The translations under genes were made by a program, and so were the position numbers. DNA of 20,293 nucleotides, from contig JACKFM010000014.1 in the NCBI GenBank assembly GCA_020632475.1, positions 1 through 20,293 of the forward strand. Direction: 5' to 3'. The notes beneath the pieces are model-generated. The model was not told the origin of the DNA. It saw nothing but the letters and a program-made list of their open reading frames with translations, and ran no database searches. This document shows, piece after piece, positions 13,085 through 20,293 of this stretch (position 1 is the stretch's first letter; every line of letters starts with the position of its first letter). The DNA comes from Candidatus Omnitrophota bacterium (GTDB lineage: Bacteria; Omnitrophota; Omnitrophia; Omnitrophales; Aquincolibacteriaceae).

Positions 13085-15078
13085 AATCCGCTTCCGGCAA
13101 ACCGGTCAAAACGATTACGCTTGTTGGTAATCCCAATGTCGGGAAAACGACTCTTTTTAATGCGCTTACCGGGATGCGGCATACGACTGCCAATTATCCG
13201 GGTGTGACGGTTGAAAAACGAGCCGGGTGGATTTCTCTGGGGGATTCCGAAGGTGCTGCGGAAATTATCGATCTGCCCGGAACTTATAGTTTAACGCCGC
13301 AGTCGATTGATGAAGAAATTGTCCGGCATGTGCTGCTGGGTGAACAGAAAGATACACCCCGGCCGGATCTGGCGGTTTTGGTTTTAGATGCCAATAATCT
13401 GGAAAGAAATTTATATTTTGCCTTTCAGGTGATTGAGACCGGGATTCCGGTCATTGTCGTCTTAAATATGTGGGATGAGGCAGTTGAAAGCGGAAAAATT
13501 ATTGATATTGCCCGATTCAGTGAATTGTTAGGGGTTCCCGTCATCAAGACGGTCGGCCATCGCCAAACCGGTTGCGATGAGCTCTTGAGCCTCATTCGCC
13601 GCCATGCTTTGGACGGAACACAGCCGGTAAATGATTTTGGGTTTGACGGGCTTTCCATTCAGGCGCGCTATGAAAAAATTGAATCCATCATCCGGCAGGT
13701 GATTACCCTTCCCGATAAACCCGTTGAGACAATTTCAGATAAAATCGACCAGGTTCTGACGCATCCGCTTTGGGGATGGGTCTTTTTTACAGGATTGATG
13801 GCCGTGATTTTTCAGTCGATCTTCAGCTGGGCCGGGCCGGTGATGGATGTGATTTCAGGCGGTGTGGAGTGGCTCGGCGGTGTTGCGGCCACTCTTCTGC
13901 CCGACGGTCAGCTTGAAAGTCTGGTTGTCGACGGGATGATTGCCGGAGTCGGCAATGTGGTGATTTTTCTGCCGCAGATTTTTCTGCTGTTTTTCTTTAT
14001 CGCACTTCTTGAAGATTTTGGTTATATGTCGCGAGCGGCCTTTGTGTTGGACCGTGTCATGAAAAAGGTGGGGTTAAACGGCAGGGCGTTTCTGCCGCTG
14101 TTAAGTTCTTTTGCCTGCGCCATTCCGGGCGTGATGGCCACGCGTACGATTCGTGACCGCAATGACCGGCTGGCGACCATTCTCGTGGCGCCCCTGATGA
14201 GCTGCAGTGCTCGCTTACCCGTTTATGCTTTGATGATTGCCGCCTTTATTCCGTCGACCCCGGTCCTCGGATTTTTGAATTTAAAAGGGCTGACCCTCTT
14301 AGCGATGTATCTGTTGAGTCTTTTTGCCGGATTGGGGATGGCCGCACTTTTTAGAAAAACTCTGCTGAGAGGCGGGAAAACACCTTTTCTGCTTGAGCTT
14401 CCTCCTTACCGTATTCCGAATCTCAAGGGCGTGCTCTTGACCATGTGGGACCGCGGCAAAGAATTTCTGATGAATGCCGGAACAATTATTTTTGCAATTT
14501 CGATTGTGCTGTGGTTTCTGGCGAGTTATCCCAAAGATCCCAACATTACCCAAAGATACGAGGTCCTCAAACAAAACGCCGCGGTGACGCTCAGGGCCGA
14601 TGCGCTTAAGGACCGGATTCAGATGCTTGATAATGAAGAAGCGGGAGCACAGCTGAAGGCCAGTTTTGCGGGCCGCATGGGGCAAATGATTGAACCGGCC
14701 ATAAAACCGCTTGGGTTTGACTGGCGTATCGGCATCGGGCTGGTGGCCTCCTTTGCCGCCAGGGAAGTTCTTGTCAGTACCCTGGCGATTACTTACCAGA
14801 TTGGTGAAGATGCCGATGAAACTTCGACGGATTTAATCACTGCTTTGCAAAACGAAACAAATCCGGTCACCGGAAAACCCCTTTACACGCCGCTTGTGGC
14901 GGTTTCGCTCATGGTTTTCTTTGTGCTGGCCTGTCAGTGTATGTCTACGATCGCCATTGTGCGGCGTGAAACAAACAGCTGGTCCTGGCCGGCCTTTATG
15001 GTGGTGTATATGACTGCTCTGGCCTGGATCGGGTCGTTGACGGTTTATCAGGGCGGAAAACTCTTGGGGTTCCATTAA
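13081..15078 (+). CDS. feoB: FeoB, GTP-linked ferrous iron transporter
   Basis: A 665-aa inner-membrane protein that imports Fe(II). The N-terminal G domain shows G1 GNPNVGKT (16-23), G2 NYPGVTVEK with Thr43, G3 DLPG (64-67) and G4 NMWD (129-132), followed by a helical GDI-like domain to about residue 230. The membrane part has two Gate (nucleoside-recognition-type) repeats, including the conserved FACAIPGVMATRTI (about 345) and MSCSARLPVY (about 373) segments. It is shorter than E. coli FeoB but usual for the group that lacks the long C-terminal tail. The start at 13081, with GGAGG upstream and a 4-bp overlap with feoA, is better than the in-frame upstream start at 13015, which lies inside feoA. 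Confidence 0.97.
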   Translation: MKSASGKPVKTITLVGNPNVGKTTLFNALTGMRHTTANYPGVTVEKRAGWISLGDSEGAAEIIDLPGTYSLTPQSIDEEIVRHVLLGEQKDTPRPDLAVLVLDANNLERNLYFAFQVIETGIPVIVVLNMWDEAVESGKIIDIARFSELLGVPVIKTVGHRQTGCDELLSLIRRHALDGTQPVNDFGFDGLSIQARYEKIESIIRQVITLPDKPVETISDKIDQVLTHPLWGWVFFTGLMAVIFQSIFSWAGPVMDVISGGVEWLGGVAATLLPDGQLESLVVDGMIAGVGNVVIFLPQIFLLFFFIALLEDFGYMSRAAFVLDRVMKKVGLNGRAFLPLLSSFACAIPGVMATRTIRDRNDRLATILVAPLMSCSARLPVYALMIAAFIPSTPVLGFLNLKGLTLLAMYLLSLFAGLGMAALFRKTLLRGGKTPFLLELPPYRIPNLKGVLLTMWDRGKEFLMNAGTIIFAISIVLWFLASYPKDPNITQRYEVLKQNAAVTLRADALKDRIQMLDNEEAGAQLKASFAGRMGQMIEPAIKPLGFDWRIGIGLVASFAAREVLVSTLAITYQIGEDADETSTDLITALQNETNPVTGKPLYTPLVAVSLMVFFVLACQCMSTIAIVRRETNSWSWPAFMVVYMTALAWIGSLTVYQGGKLLGFH

Positions 15079-15216
15079 ATGGACCGGTCGGAGTGGATCG
15101 CGCTGGTGATTGTTTCAGGTGCGGTGGTCTATTTGTTTTATTTTTATCTCCGCAGAAAAAATAAATCAAACTGTTGCGGTAAAGACTGCCCGGCAATGAA
15201 ACCCAAGAATAAATAA
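15079..15216 (+). CDS. FeoB-associated Cys-rich membrane protein
   Basis: A 45-aa protein: one membrane helix (WIALVIVSGAVVYLFYFYLR, residues 6-25), a basic stretch KNKS, and a cysteine cluster SNCCGKDCPAM (Cys32, Cys33, Cys37). This matches the known family of tiny FeoB-associated Cys-rich membrane proteins, which may handle Fe(II) or stabilise FeoB in bacteria without FeoC. Its ATG directly follows the feoB TAA with no gap, so translation is probably coupled. Being under 60 codons, it is easily missed. The assignment rests on the family pattern plus position. Confidence 0.88.
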   Translation: MDRSEWIALVIVSGAVVYLFYFYLRRKNKSNCCGKDCPAMKPKNK

Positions 15217-15294
15217 AACCTTGCAAAAAACCACCAATTTTTCGATATGCTGCACTTAAGCATCTTCTCACGTCTCACTAAAAAGCTCTTCATC

Positions 15295-15318
15295 TCCGCC
15301 GTGCAGGAAGAGTATAAT
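15295..15318 (+). promoter_or_regulatory. promoter of the cytosine deaminase gene
   Basis: TATAAT at 15313-15318, preceded by GGAAGAG, with TTCATC 18 bp upstream (15289-15294). It is the third instance of the shared promoter layout. The rest of 15217-15431 holds a small ATGCT/AGCAT hairpin and no gene. Confidence 0.55.
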
Positions 15319-15431
15319 TCTTAAAAACATCATCTAAAAAATAAGTTTATACCGTTTCGACACTTAGCAACACTTGTGAAATGGCTTCTAGCATAAAGCC
15401 GATAAAAATAGACCGAAAAAGGAGCTTTGGG

Positions 15432-15878
15432 ATGGATGAACATCAGAAATTTATGGAAGCTGCAATTCAAGAGGCCCGGCAGGGTCTGGCTGAAGGCGGT
15501 ATTCCGATCGGATCCGTGCTAGTCAAAGACGGTATGATTATCGGGAGCGGACACAACCGGCGCGTCCAGAAAAAATCAGCCGTGCTTCATGCCGAGATGG
15601 ATTGTCTGGAAAATGCAGGCCGGCTCAAGGCTTCTGATTATCAGAAGTGTGTGATTTATTCCACCCTTTCTCCCTGTGATATGTGTACGGGTACAATTCT
15701 TCTTTATAAAATTCCGGTGGTCGTTATCGGTGAAAATGAAACGTTTAAAGGACCCGAAGACTATTCGCAAAGCAGGGGCATTCAACTGATTAATCTTGAG
15801 TCCGAGGCATGTAAACAGCTGATGCGTGATTTTATTCGTGCGCGGCCCGAACTCTGGAACGAAGATATCGGCGTTTAA
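15432..15878 (+). CDS. cytosine deaminase, fungal (FCY1) type
   Basis: A 148-aa zinc deaminase of the cytidine deaminase-like fold. His53-Ala-Glu55 (LHAEMD) and Cys82/Cys85 (SPCDMCTG) are the zinc and proton-transfer residues. It follows the yeast cytosine deaminase pattern closely along its length: EGGIPIGSVLV, SGHNRRVQKKSAVLHAE, LENAGRL, TLSPCDMCTG, VVIGENETFKG, and the C-terminal RPELWNEDIG with the Trp and Asp (142, 145) that close the active site in yeast. It should convert cytosine to uracil for salvage, unlike the unrelated amidohydrolase CodA. The ATG at 15432 has AAAAAGGAG upstream and fits the family start; the earlier in-frame ATG at 15381 has no ribosome site. Confidence 0.9.
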   Translation: MDEHQKFMEAAIQEARQGLAEGGIPIGSVLVKDGMIIGSGHNRRVQKKSAVLHAEMDCLENAGRLKASDYQKCVIYSTLSPCDMCTGTILLYKIPVVVIGENETFKGPEDYSQSRGIQLINLESEACKQLMRDFIRARPELWNEDIGV

Positions 15879-15896
15879 TACACGTCCGTTTTTAAA

Positions 15897-16643
15897 ATGT
15901 ATATGCCTTCAGTAAAATTAATCATTCATAAACTTTTTCCATGGACCATGAGTCCCAAGGTCCGGAGATTTTTCTATTTGGGCCTTAAACTTAAGTGTCC
16001 GATCTGCGGCTGGTATTTAAGAAAAATGCTGCTATTTGGGCTCAAACATCGCCCCAATGCCCAATGCCCGAATTGTTTTTCGCTTGAAAGACATCGTTTG
16101 ATGTGGCTTTATCTCAAAAACAAAACCGATTTTTTTACCCGCCGCCTGAAAGTTCTACATATTGCTCCTGAACCTGTGTTCAGCCGGATCTTTAAATCCA
16201 TGTCTAATTTGGATTATGTGAATGCCGATCTTTTGCCGGACCGCGCCATGAAGCAAATGGATATCACCGATATCGCCGAGCCTGATAATCAATATGATGT
16301 TATTTTATGCTGCCATGTTTTGGAACATATTCCTGATGACCGTAAGGCGATGAGGGAATTGTGGCGTGTGCTTAGGCCGGGCGGGTGGGCGATGCTTCAG
16401 GTGCCCGTGATTTGTGAGAAGACATTTGAAGACCCAAGTATTGTTTCGCCCCAAGAGCGTGAACGCGTTTACGGATGGTATGAACATGTCCGCAAATACG
16501 GCAAGGATTATAAAGACCGTCTTGAAGAGGCTGGTTTCAAAGTAAAGGTGGACGGTTATGTTAGAACATTGGGCAAGCGCAATATCCACAGGTACAGATT
16601 GACGGAGCATGAAGACGTTTATCTTTGTACTAAACCGGAATAA
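15897..16643 (+). CDS. SAM-dependent methyltransferase with N-terminal zinc ribbon
   Basis: A 248-aa protein. Cys34/Cys37 (LKCPICG) and Cys57/Cys60 (AQCPNCFSLERHR) form a zinc-ribbon-like module. A class I methyltransferase domain follows with an unusual motif I, VLHIAPEP (86-93), in place of a glycine-rich loop, then MDITDI, YDVILCCHVLEHIPDDRKAM (134-153) and LWRVLRPGGWAML. Proteins of this layout are common near envelope sugar or rhamnan-type clusters, but the acceptor here is unknown. It starts 18 bp after the deaminase stop, so the two may be cotranscribed, though no Shine-Dalgarno is visible. The start could be the ATG at 15897, the one two codons later, or further in. A nested-hairpin element begins at its stop codon. 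Confidence 0.82.
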   Translation: MYMPSVKLIIHKLFPWTMSPKVRRFFYLGLKLKCPICGWYLRKMLLFGLKHRPNAQCPNCFSLERHRLMWLYLKNKTDFFTRRLKVLHIAPEPVFSRIFKSMSNLDYVNADLLPDRAMKQMDITDIAEPDNQYDVILCCHVLEHIPDDRKAMRELWRVLRPGGWAMLQVPVICEKTFEDPSIVSPQERERVYGWYEHVRKYGKDYKDRLEEAGFKVKVDGYVRTLGKRNIHRYRLTEHEDVYLCTKPE

Positions 16644-16734
16644 CGTTTTAATCAAATGGCAAATTTGAATGTTATATGACCTGATCAACCGTTGGCGGGT
16701 GCCCCCCCAACGATCATATTGGAAAATAAAACGT
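16643..16734. repeat. 92-bp nested-hairpin, REP/MITE-like element
   Basis: Outer arms ACGTTTTA (16643-16650) and TAAAACGT (16727-16734) are perfect complements. Inside lie ATATGA/TCATAT (16674-16679 with 16714-16719) and a GC-rich hairpin CGTTGGcGGG-tgc-CCCcCCAACG (16690-16712). A separate small stem CAAAT/ATTTG sits at 16653-16667. The left arm overlaps the last base of the methyltransferase stop codon. There is no T-run, so a repeat element is more likely than a terminator. Confidence 0.55.
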
Positions 16735-16757
16735 GATAAACGAAAGTCGGTTTTTAT

Positions 16758-16786
16758 TTGTTTTGTTTCCGGCCTTCCTCTAGAAT
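16758..16786 (+). promoter_or_regulatory. promoter of the small lipoprotein gene
   Basis: TTGTTT (16758-16763), a 17-bp spacer and TAGAAT (16781-16786). The leader to the ATG at 16836 is about 40 nt and has AAGGAG 7-8 nt upstream of the ATG. Confidence 0.6.
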
Positions 16787-16835
16787 GATTTCCAAACTAG
16801 TTGTTTTATTTTTAACATGACCAAGGAGATTGATT

Positions 16836-17063
16836 ATGAAAAAGGTATGGGTTTTAATGATTGCCGGAATGCTTTCAATTTCGTTTGTGGGTTGCACAGA
16901 TCCCTGTAAGGAAAATGTGCTGACCCAAATCGGGGATGCGGTTGCGACGCTTGGTAAAAAGGGGCTTGAAAAAGATCAGGTCCTGGCCGGAAGAAAAGCC
17001 GACCGCATGGCGGCATGTGCCCAGAAAACAGGCAGTGACATGAAAAAGAGTCTCGGCTTCTAA
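16836..17063 (+). CDS. small lipoprotein, function unknown
   Basis: A 75-aa protein with a lipoprotein signal (MKKVWVLMIAGMLSISFVGC, lipid-modified Cys20). The mature part is about 55 residues, mostly helical and Lys-rich, with two further cysteines (TDPCKE and MAACAQ) that could form a disulfide. The family is not recognised. The start at 16836 is preferred to the in-frame TTG at 16830 because AAGGAG is spaced correctly for it. It is a single-gene unit with its own promoter and a strong terminator, the layout of an abundant small envelope lipoprotein. Confidence 0.82.
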   Translation: MKKVWVLMIAGMLSISFVGCTDPCKENVLTQIGDAVATLGKKGLEKDQVLAGRKADRMAACAQKTGSDMKKSLGF

Positions 17064-17091
17064 GACTCTTTGATTTCCGCCGTAATACGAG

Positions 17092-17128
17092 AAAAGCCGG
17101 TGCCTTATCAAAGGCGTCGGCTTTTTTA
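17092..17128 (+). terminator. Rho-independent terminator of the lipoprotein gene
   Basis: AAAAGCCG and CGGCTTTT form the outer stem; GCCTT and AAGGC form the inner stem after a GT/GT internal loop. A run of T follows. It lies about 30 bp past the stop codon. Confidence 0.85.
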
Positions 17129-17129
17129 T

Positions 17130-17159
17130 TTGACCATATCCACAGGGCACACTTAGAAT
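17130..17159 (+). promoter_or_regulatory. promoter of the LysE-like gene
   Basis: TTGACC (17130-17135), an 18-bp spacer and TAGAAT (17154-17159). The leader is about 50 nt and carries AGAGAGG 6 nt before the ATG at 17217. Confidence 0.6.
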
Positions 17160-17216
17160 TCGTATGCTATCTTTCTTCCAATCGGATGGTTTTATCCGGA
17201 AACAGAGAGGTCTTTT

Positions 17217-17852
17217 ATGGAAATTCTGAGCATGTTTTTAAAAAGCGCTACCATCGGAATTGCCATATCGGCTCCAGTCGGTCCGATGGGGGCCCTCAGC
17301 CTCAGATATAGTATTGGGCAGTCACGGATGAAAGGCTTTTTGTCCGGATCCGGAGTTGCTGCCGGAAACGCATTCGGCGCTTTTATTGTGACGTTCGGTT
17401 TCCATGGATTAACTAGTTTTATTATTCAGGCCGAGCAACACGTTTTCTTTCGTCTGACGGCGGGAATGGTTCTTTTGTGGCTGGGCATTAAATTTTATCG
17501 TACCCAAAACGCCGAAAATCCGAAAGTAGAACGTTTCTCCTCGCACCACAGCGCTTTTTTTACAACATTTTTCTTTACGATCTCCAATCCGGTGACCTAT
17601 ATCCTACTTTCGTCTTTTTATGCCGGTGCCGGGATTCTTAAGCACCGGTTTACGATCACGACGAGTGCTGAGTTGGCTTGCGGTGTTCTTATGGGCGGAT
17701 GTTCGATTTGGTTTTTGCTCCAGCTGCTCATATCGATGCTTCATAAGTCCGGTTATAAAAAGACTCTGACGTTACTCAGCCATGTCACAAGCCTGGTGAT
17801 TACCGGATTTGGAGTGACTATTTTAATCAGCTGTATTCTTTCTCTCAAATAG
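17217..17852 (+). CDS. LysE/RhtB-family amino-acid exporter
   Basis: A 211-aa inner-membrane protein with about six helices. The signature sits at residues 14-30 (GIAISAPVGPMGALSLR), with the conserved Pro-Val-Gly-Pro of LysE-type exporters, followed by GFLSGSGVAAGNAFGAFI. A second conserved segment, FFFTISNPVTYILL, corresponds to the family's Asn-Pro motif in the second half. The substrate is uncertain (basic or neutral amino acids or related small metabolites). The length is normal. The large TPR gene starts 26 bp downstream, so the two may share a transcript, but no functional link is evident. Confidence 0.9.
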   Translation: MEILSMFLKSATIGIAISAPVGPMGALSLRYSIGQSRMKGFLSGSGVAAGNAFGAFIVTFGFHGLTSFIIQAEQHVFFRLTAGMVLLWLGIKFYRTQNAENPKVERFSSHHSAFFTTFFFTISNPVTYILLSSFYAGAGILKHRFTITTSAELACGVLMGGCSIWFLLQLLISMLHKSGYKKTLTLLSHVTSLVITGFGVTILISCILSLK

Positions 17853-17878
17853 ACCTTATTAGGAGCTTCTTGTTTGCC

Positions 17879-20293
17879 ATGAAGAAATGTTTTCGGACTG
17901 TATTGAATTTTTTTACCGGATGCCTGCTTGTAGCCCTTTTTCTATTGGTTTTACCCCAAGCGCGGGCCGATGATGACAGTGTGCCGGATATCGGAGAGAC
18001 GGTCTGTGTCTACGGTTGCGGTGAAAGCTCTTCGTATCAGAGTACGTGGGGCTGGAAAGGATGGGATCCGAACTCCGATACATCGTCATCCTCTTCCGGG
18101 TACAGAGGTGGCGGGGGCCGCCAACGTGCGGCTTCTTCAAAACCGGCCTATGATCCGCGTGAGGATAAGGGGTTGATCAAACGGAATGCCAAAAAGGATT
18201 TTAAGAACGGTGATTGGAACGGCGCAGCGGTGGATGCCTATAACTATCTTGAGCTGACAGGCTGGAAAGACAAGAAGATGCTCTATCTTCACGCGCGGGC
18301 CACACACCTTGAATTTTTGGAATGGCTTGAAGAGGGCCGCGGTGACGGCACCTATGATTGGCAGCACAAAAAGGTGATCGAAGCTTATCAGAAGCTTTTG
18401 AATCTTTATCCGGAGCACAAGGACGGCCAAAAATATTTGGCCGAAGCCCAAGCTATGCGTAAGGAAGACTATAATCTCAAGCCTAGCGCGGCAGCCATAG
18501 ACTACGGTAACGGATACTACCGTAACGGAAAGAAATATATGGATGAAGGGCGTTGGGACGATGCGCTTAAATCTTTTCAGACGGCCGTCCAGTGGAATTG
18601 GACCGATCATGAAGCCATCGCCAATATCGCCTGGCTTCTGGAAAAACGCGGAGAGAAGGATCAGGCGCGCGCCGCTTATCTTGAGGCGATTAGACAGGGA
18701 TCTCACGACCCGGTTGTCTTTTCAAATTTGGCCAGCCTTCAAAAAGAAATTTCGGATTATGACGCGGTGATCCGGACCGCCGAAAAGGGACTTGAACTCC
18801 ATCCGGATTCTCCGGAGCTTCAACACGATCTTGGCGATGCCCTCGAGAGGCTTTCGCGTTATGAAGAAGCCGAAAAGCCCATGCGTAGGGCTCATGAACT
18901 TAATCCGGAGAAGAGTTATTATCTGTCTGATCTTGTCGATGTCTTAATCAAAGAAAAAAAATTGGATGATGCCGGAGAGTATTTGGAAAAATTAGAGGAT
19001 TTGGATCCGGAGGGAAGCAATACCCAATATTTAAAAGATGAATTGCGAGATAGTCTTGAACTAGAACATCGCGCGATCCCCGGAGCTCTGGAAGAGGATC
19101 TTGCCAATGCACGGGCGGCTCAGGCCGAAGACCCTGAAGATGTCGCGGCGTATCGGCTTGAGGCCAATGCCCTGGATGGGATGAAGCAGTATGCCGGGGC
19201 CGAACAAGCGTACAGGCGTGCACTTGAACTTGATCCGGGTGATGTGGAAACCCGGCGGAAGTTAATGGAGAATTTAAGTCTGCAGGGAAAACTGGTCGAA
19301 GTGGTTGAAGAGACCGATCGAATTCTGGCAATAGATCCTGATAATCAGGATGCTCCCGTTTACCGCTACAATACGATGGTCTGGAGTAAAGAAGAATATA
19401 ATCGGCAGCTTGCCGAGAAAAATGCCGCGCTCGAGCAGGCTGAAAGCGTTGCAGAGAAAAGCCAAGAGGCGGCTAGTGCCGATTCGCTTGACCAGGCCAA
19501 GGCCGATGCCATGATCGGATTTGATACGGCCGAAGAGCCGATGGTCTATGTCGACGTTCCCGAAGAGGCACCCGCCGATCCGCAGGTCAGCGACGGTGAA
19601 CGAACTCCGGCGATTGAAACCTTTGAGAACAAACGGGATGAACTGCGTCAAAAACGCAGGGCGCTTGAAGAGAAATTGGACAATCTTGAATCTGCGGATG
19701 TTCGTGATGACGTGGCTGTTGCAGAGCTGAAACAGGAAATCAGTCATATTCAAAACAATGAAAATTTCCTCAATTTTTCAATCACCGAAGAACTGAATCG
19801 TGACGGAGCGGAACGCTTAAGAGATGCTGCCCGAGAAGAACCGTATGAGACGGCTTCCGGTGAGGATGTCGTCCAAGCTACTGAAATGGCTATCGGCGAT
19901 CAAGCCTTGAGCGAGGAAGACAAGCGGCAGAGTGAAGAAGCGCTCAAACAAATCCGGCAGAGGGCTATGGAAGATTTAAAGAAAAAAATCGGTGAACAAT
20001 ATCAGCAGAACATTGAGGACGCCAGGCTGCAGGAAAAGGTTGATGAGTGGATTGAATCCAGTCCTTATGTGAAGGCTGCGGTGCTTAAAGACCGCCAGCG
20101 CCGAAAGAAGGCCGCCGAAATTTATGAACAGAGAAAAAATCAGCCCGCGGGGGATAGCGACCAGCTGATTCAGGCTGTCGGAGCGCCTGGCGCTATGCCG
20201 TGGCCGGGGGAGCAGAATCCCGAAGCGCCGCTTGAAAATCCGGTTGCGCTTGAAGAAGAACGCGATCAAGAGATGATGGGAATTTATCAGCAG
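17879..20293 (+). CDS. large exported TPR and coiled-coil protein (3' end outside window)
   Basis: Open for 805 codons to the window edge with no stop. Residues 1-30 are a signal peptide (cut after PQARA). A short cysteine motif, TVCVYGCGES (Cys43, Cys47), and a Ser/Gly-rich linker (about 48-90) follow. Helical repeats fill about 95-500, with clear TPR units at 210-245, 243-275, 310-345 and 423-455 (for example YAGAEQAYRRALELDPGDVE). After 500 comes a Glu/Lys/Gln-rich region with coiled-coil segments (505-535, 580-628, 680-750) and Pro-rich linkers. It is probably a periplasmic or surface scaffold; partners are unknown. The ATG at 17879 lies 13 nt from AGGAG; an in-frame TTG at 17870 is closer and may be the true start. 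Confidence 0.85.
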   Translation, partial: MKKCFRTVLNFFTGCLLVALFLLVLPQARADDDSVPDIGETVCVYGCGESSSYQSTWGWKGWDPNSDTSSSSSGYRGGGGRQRAASSKPAYDPREDKGLIKRNAKKDFKNGDWNGAAVDAYNYLELTGWKDKKMLYLHARATHLEFLEWLEEGRGDGTYDWQHKKVIEAYQKLLNLYPEHKDGQKYLAEAQAMRKEDYNLKPSAAAIDYGNGYYRNGKKYMDEGRWDDALKSFQTAVQWNWTDHEAIANIAWLLEKRGEKDQARAAYLEAIRQGSHDPVVFSNLASLQKEISDYDAVIRTAEKGLELHPDSPELQHDLGDALERLSRYEEAEKPMRRAHELNPEKSYYLSDLVDVLIKEKKLDDAGEYLEKLEDLDPEGSNTQYLKDELRDSLELEHRAIPGALEEDLANARAAQAEDPEDVAAYRLEANALDGMKQYAGAEQAYRRALELDPGDVETRRKLMENLSLQGKLVEVVEETDRILAIDPDNQDAPVYRYNTMVWSKEEYNRQLAEKNAALEQAESVAEKSQEAASADSLDQAKADAMIGFDTAEEPMVYVDVPEEAPADPQVSDGERTPAIETFENKRDELRQKRRALEEKLDNLESADVRDDVAVAELKQEISHIQNNENFLNFSITEELNRDGAERLRDAAREEPYETASGEDVVQATEMAIGDQALSEEDKRQSEEALKQIRQRAMEDLKKKIGEQYQQNIEDARLQEKVDEWIESSPYVKAAVLKDRQRRKKAAEIYEQRKNQPAGDSDQLIQAVGAPGAMPWPGEQNPEAPLENPVALEEERDQEMMGIYQQ

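Noticed and set aside
18137..18706. Long minus-strand frame inside the TPR gene (189 codons), and another at 19274-19753
   Set aside because: Both are shadows of the plus-strand TPR/coiled-coil frame, whose signal peptide and TPR pattern are clear.

Overview
The window looks like chromosomal DNA of a Gram-negative-type bacterium that lives at low oxygen. Secretory signal peptides, a lipoprotein, a periplasmic-type catalase-peroxidase and a LysE exporter imply a cell envelope. Hybrid cluster protein (hcp), FeoAB ferrous iron uptake and OxyR/KatG suggest an anaerobe or microaerophile that meets oxygen and nitrosative stress. The style (AT-rich leaders, exported TPR protein, many divergent orphan genes) would fit an uncultivated phylum such as Omnitrophota, but that is a guess from impression, not from a marker gene.

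Layout. (1) 1-2400: an AT-richer, accessory-looking segment with a small HTH protein (minus), a strong hairpin terminator, an AAA/DUF4143 ATPase under a promoter embedded in a long perfect inverted repeat, and an EthD-like protein. (2) 2420-5820: oxyR (minus) divergent from katG (plus), with a textbook OxyR operator between them. (3) 5820-6760: a signal-peptide-bearing SAM methyltransferase behind a structured leader. (4) 6925-9313: a Crp/Fnr-type regulator divergent from hcp, with an FNR-type box centred at -41.5 of the predicted hcp start. (5) 9430-11845: a zinc alcohol dehydrogenase and a DHA1 drug-antiporter-like MFS protein. (6) 11843-12629: three tandem 95-bp repeats, a small membrane protein gene, then a diverged inverted copy of the same repeat. 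This is the most unusual structure in the window. (7) 12644-15216: a feo operon (feoA, feoB overlapping by 4 bp, then a 45-aa FeoB-associated Cys-rich membrane protein that abuts feoB). (8) 15313-16734: a fungal-type cytosine deaminase, a zinc-ribbon methyltransferase and a nested-hairpin element. (9) 16758-20293: a small lipoprotein, a LysE exporter and a large exported TPR protein that runs off the end.

Themes. Redox and iron functions cluster: OxyR/KatG for peroxide, Hcp and its regulator for NO/hydroxylamine, Feo for Fe(II). Regulatory sites are unusually readable: several promoters share GGAG or GAG directly in front of TATAAT/TATATT, and several carry clear operators. Small dispersed hairpin elements sit exactly at stop codons of three genes (11843, 12531, 16643). 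No rRNA, tRNA or CRISPR array was seen.
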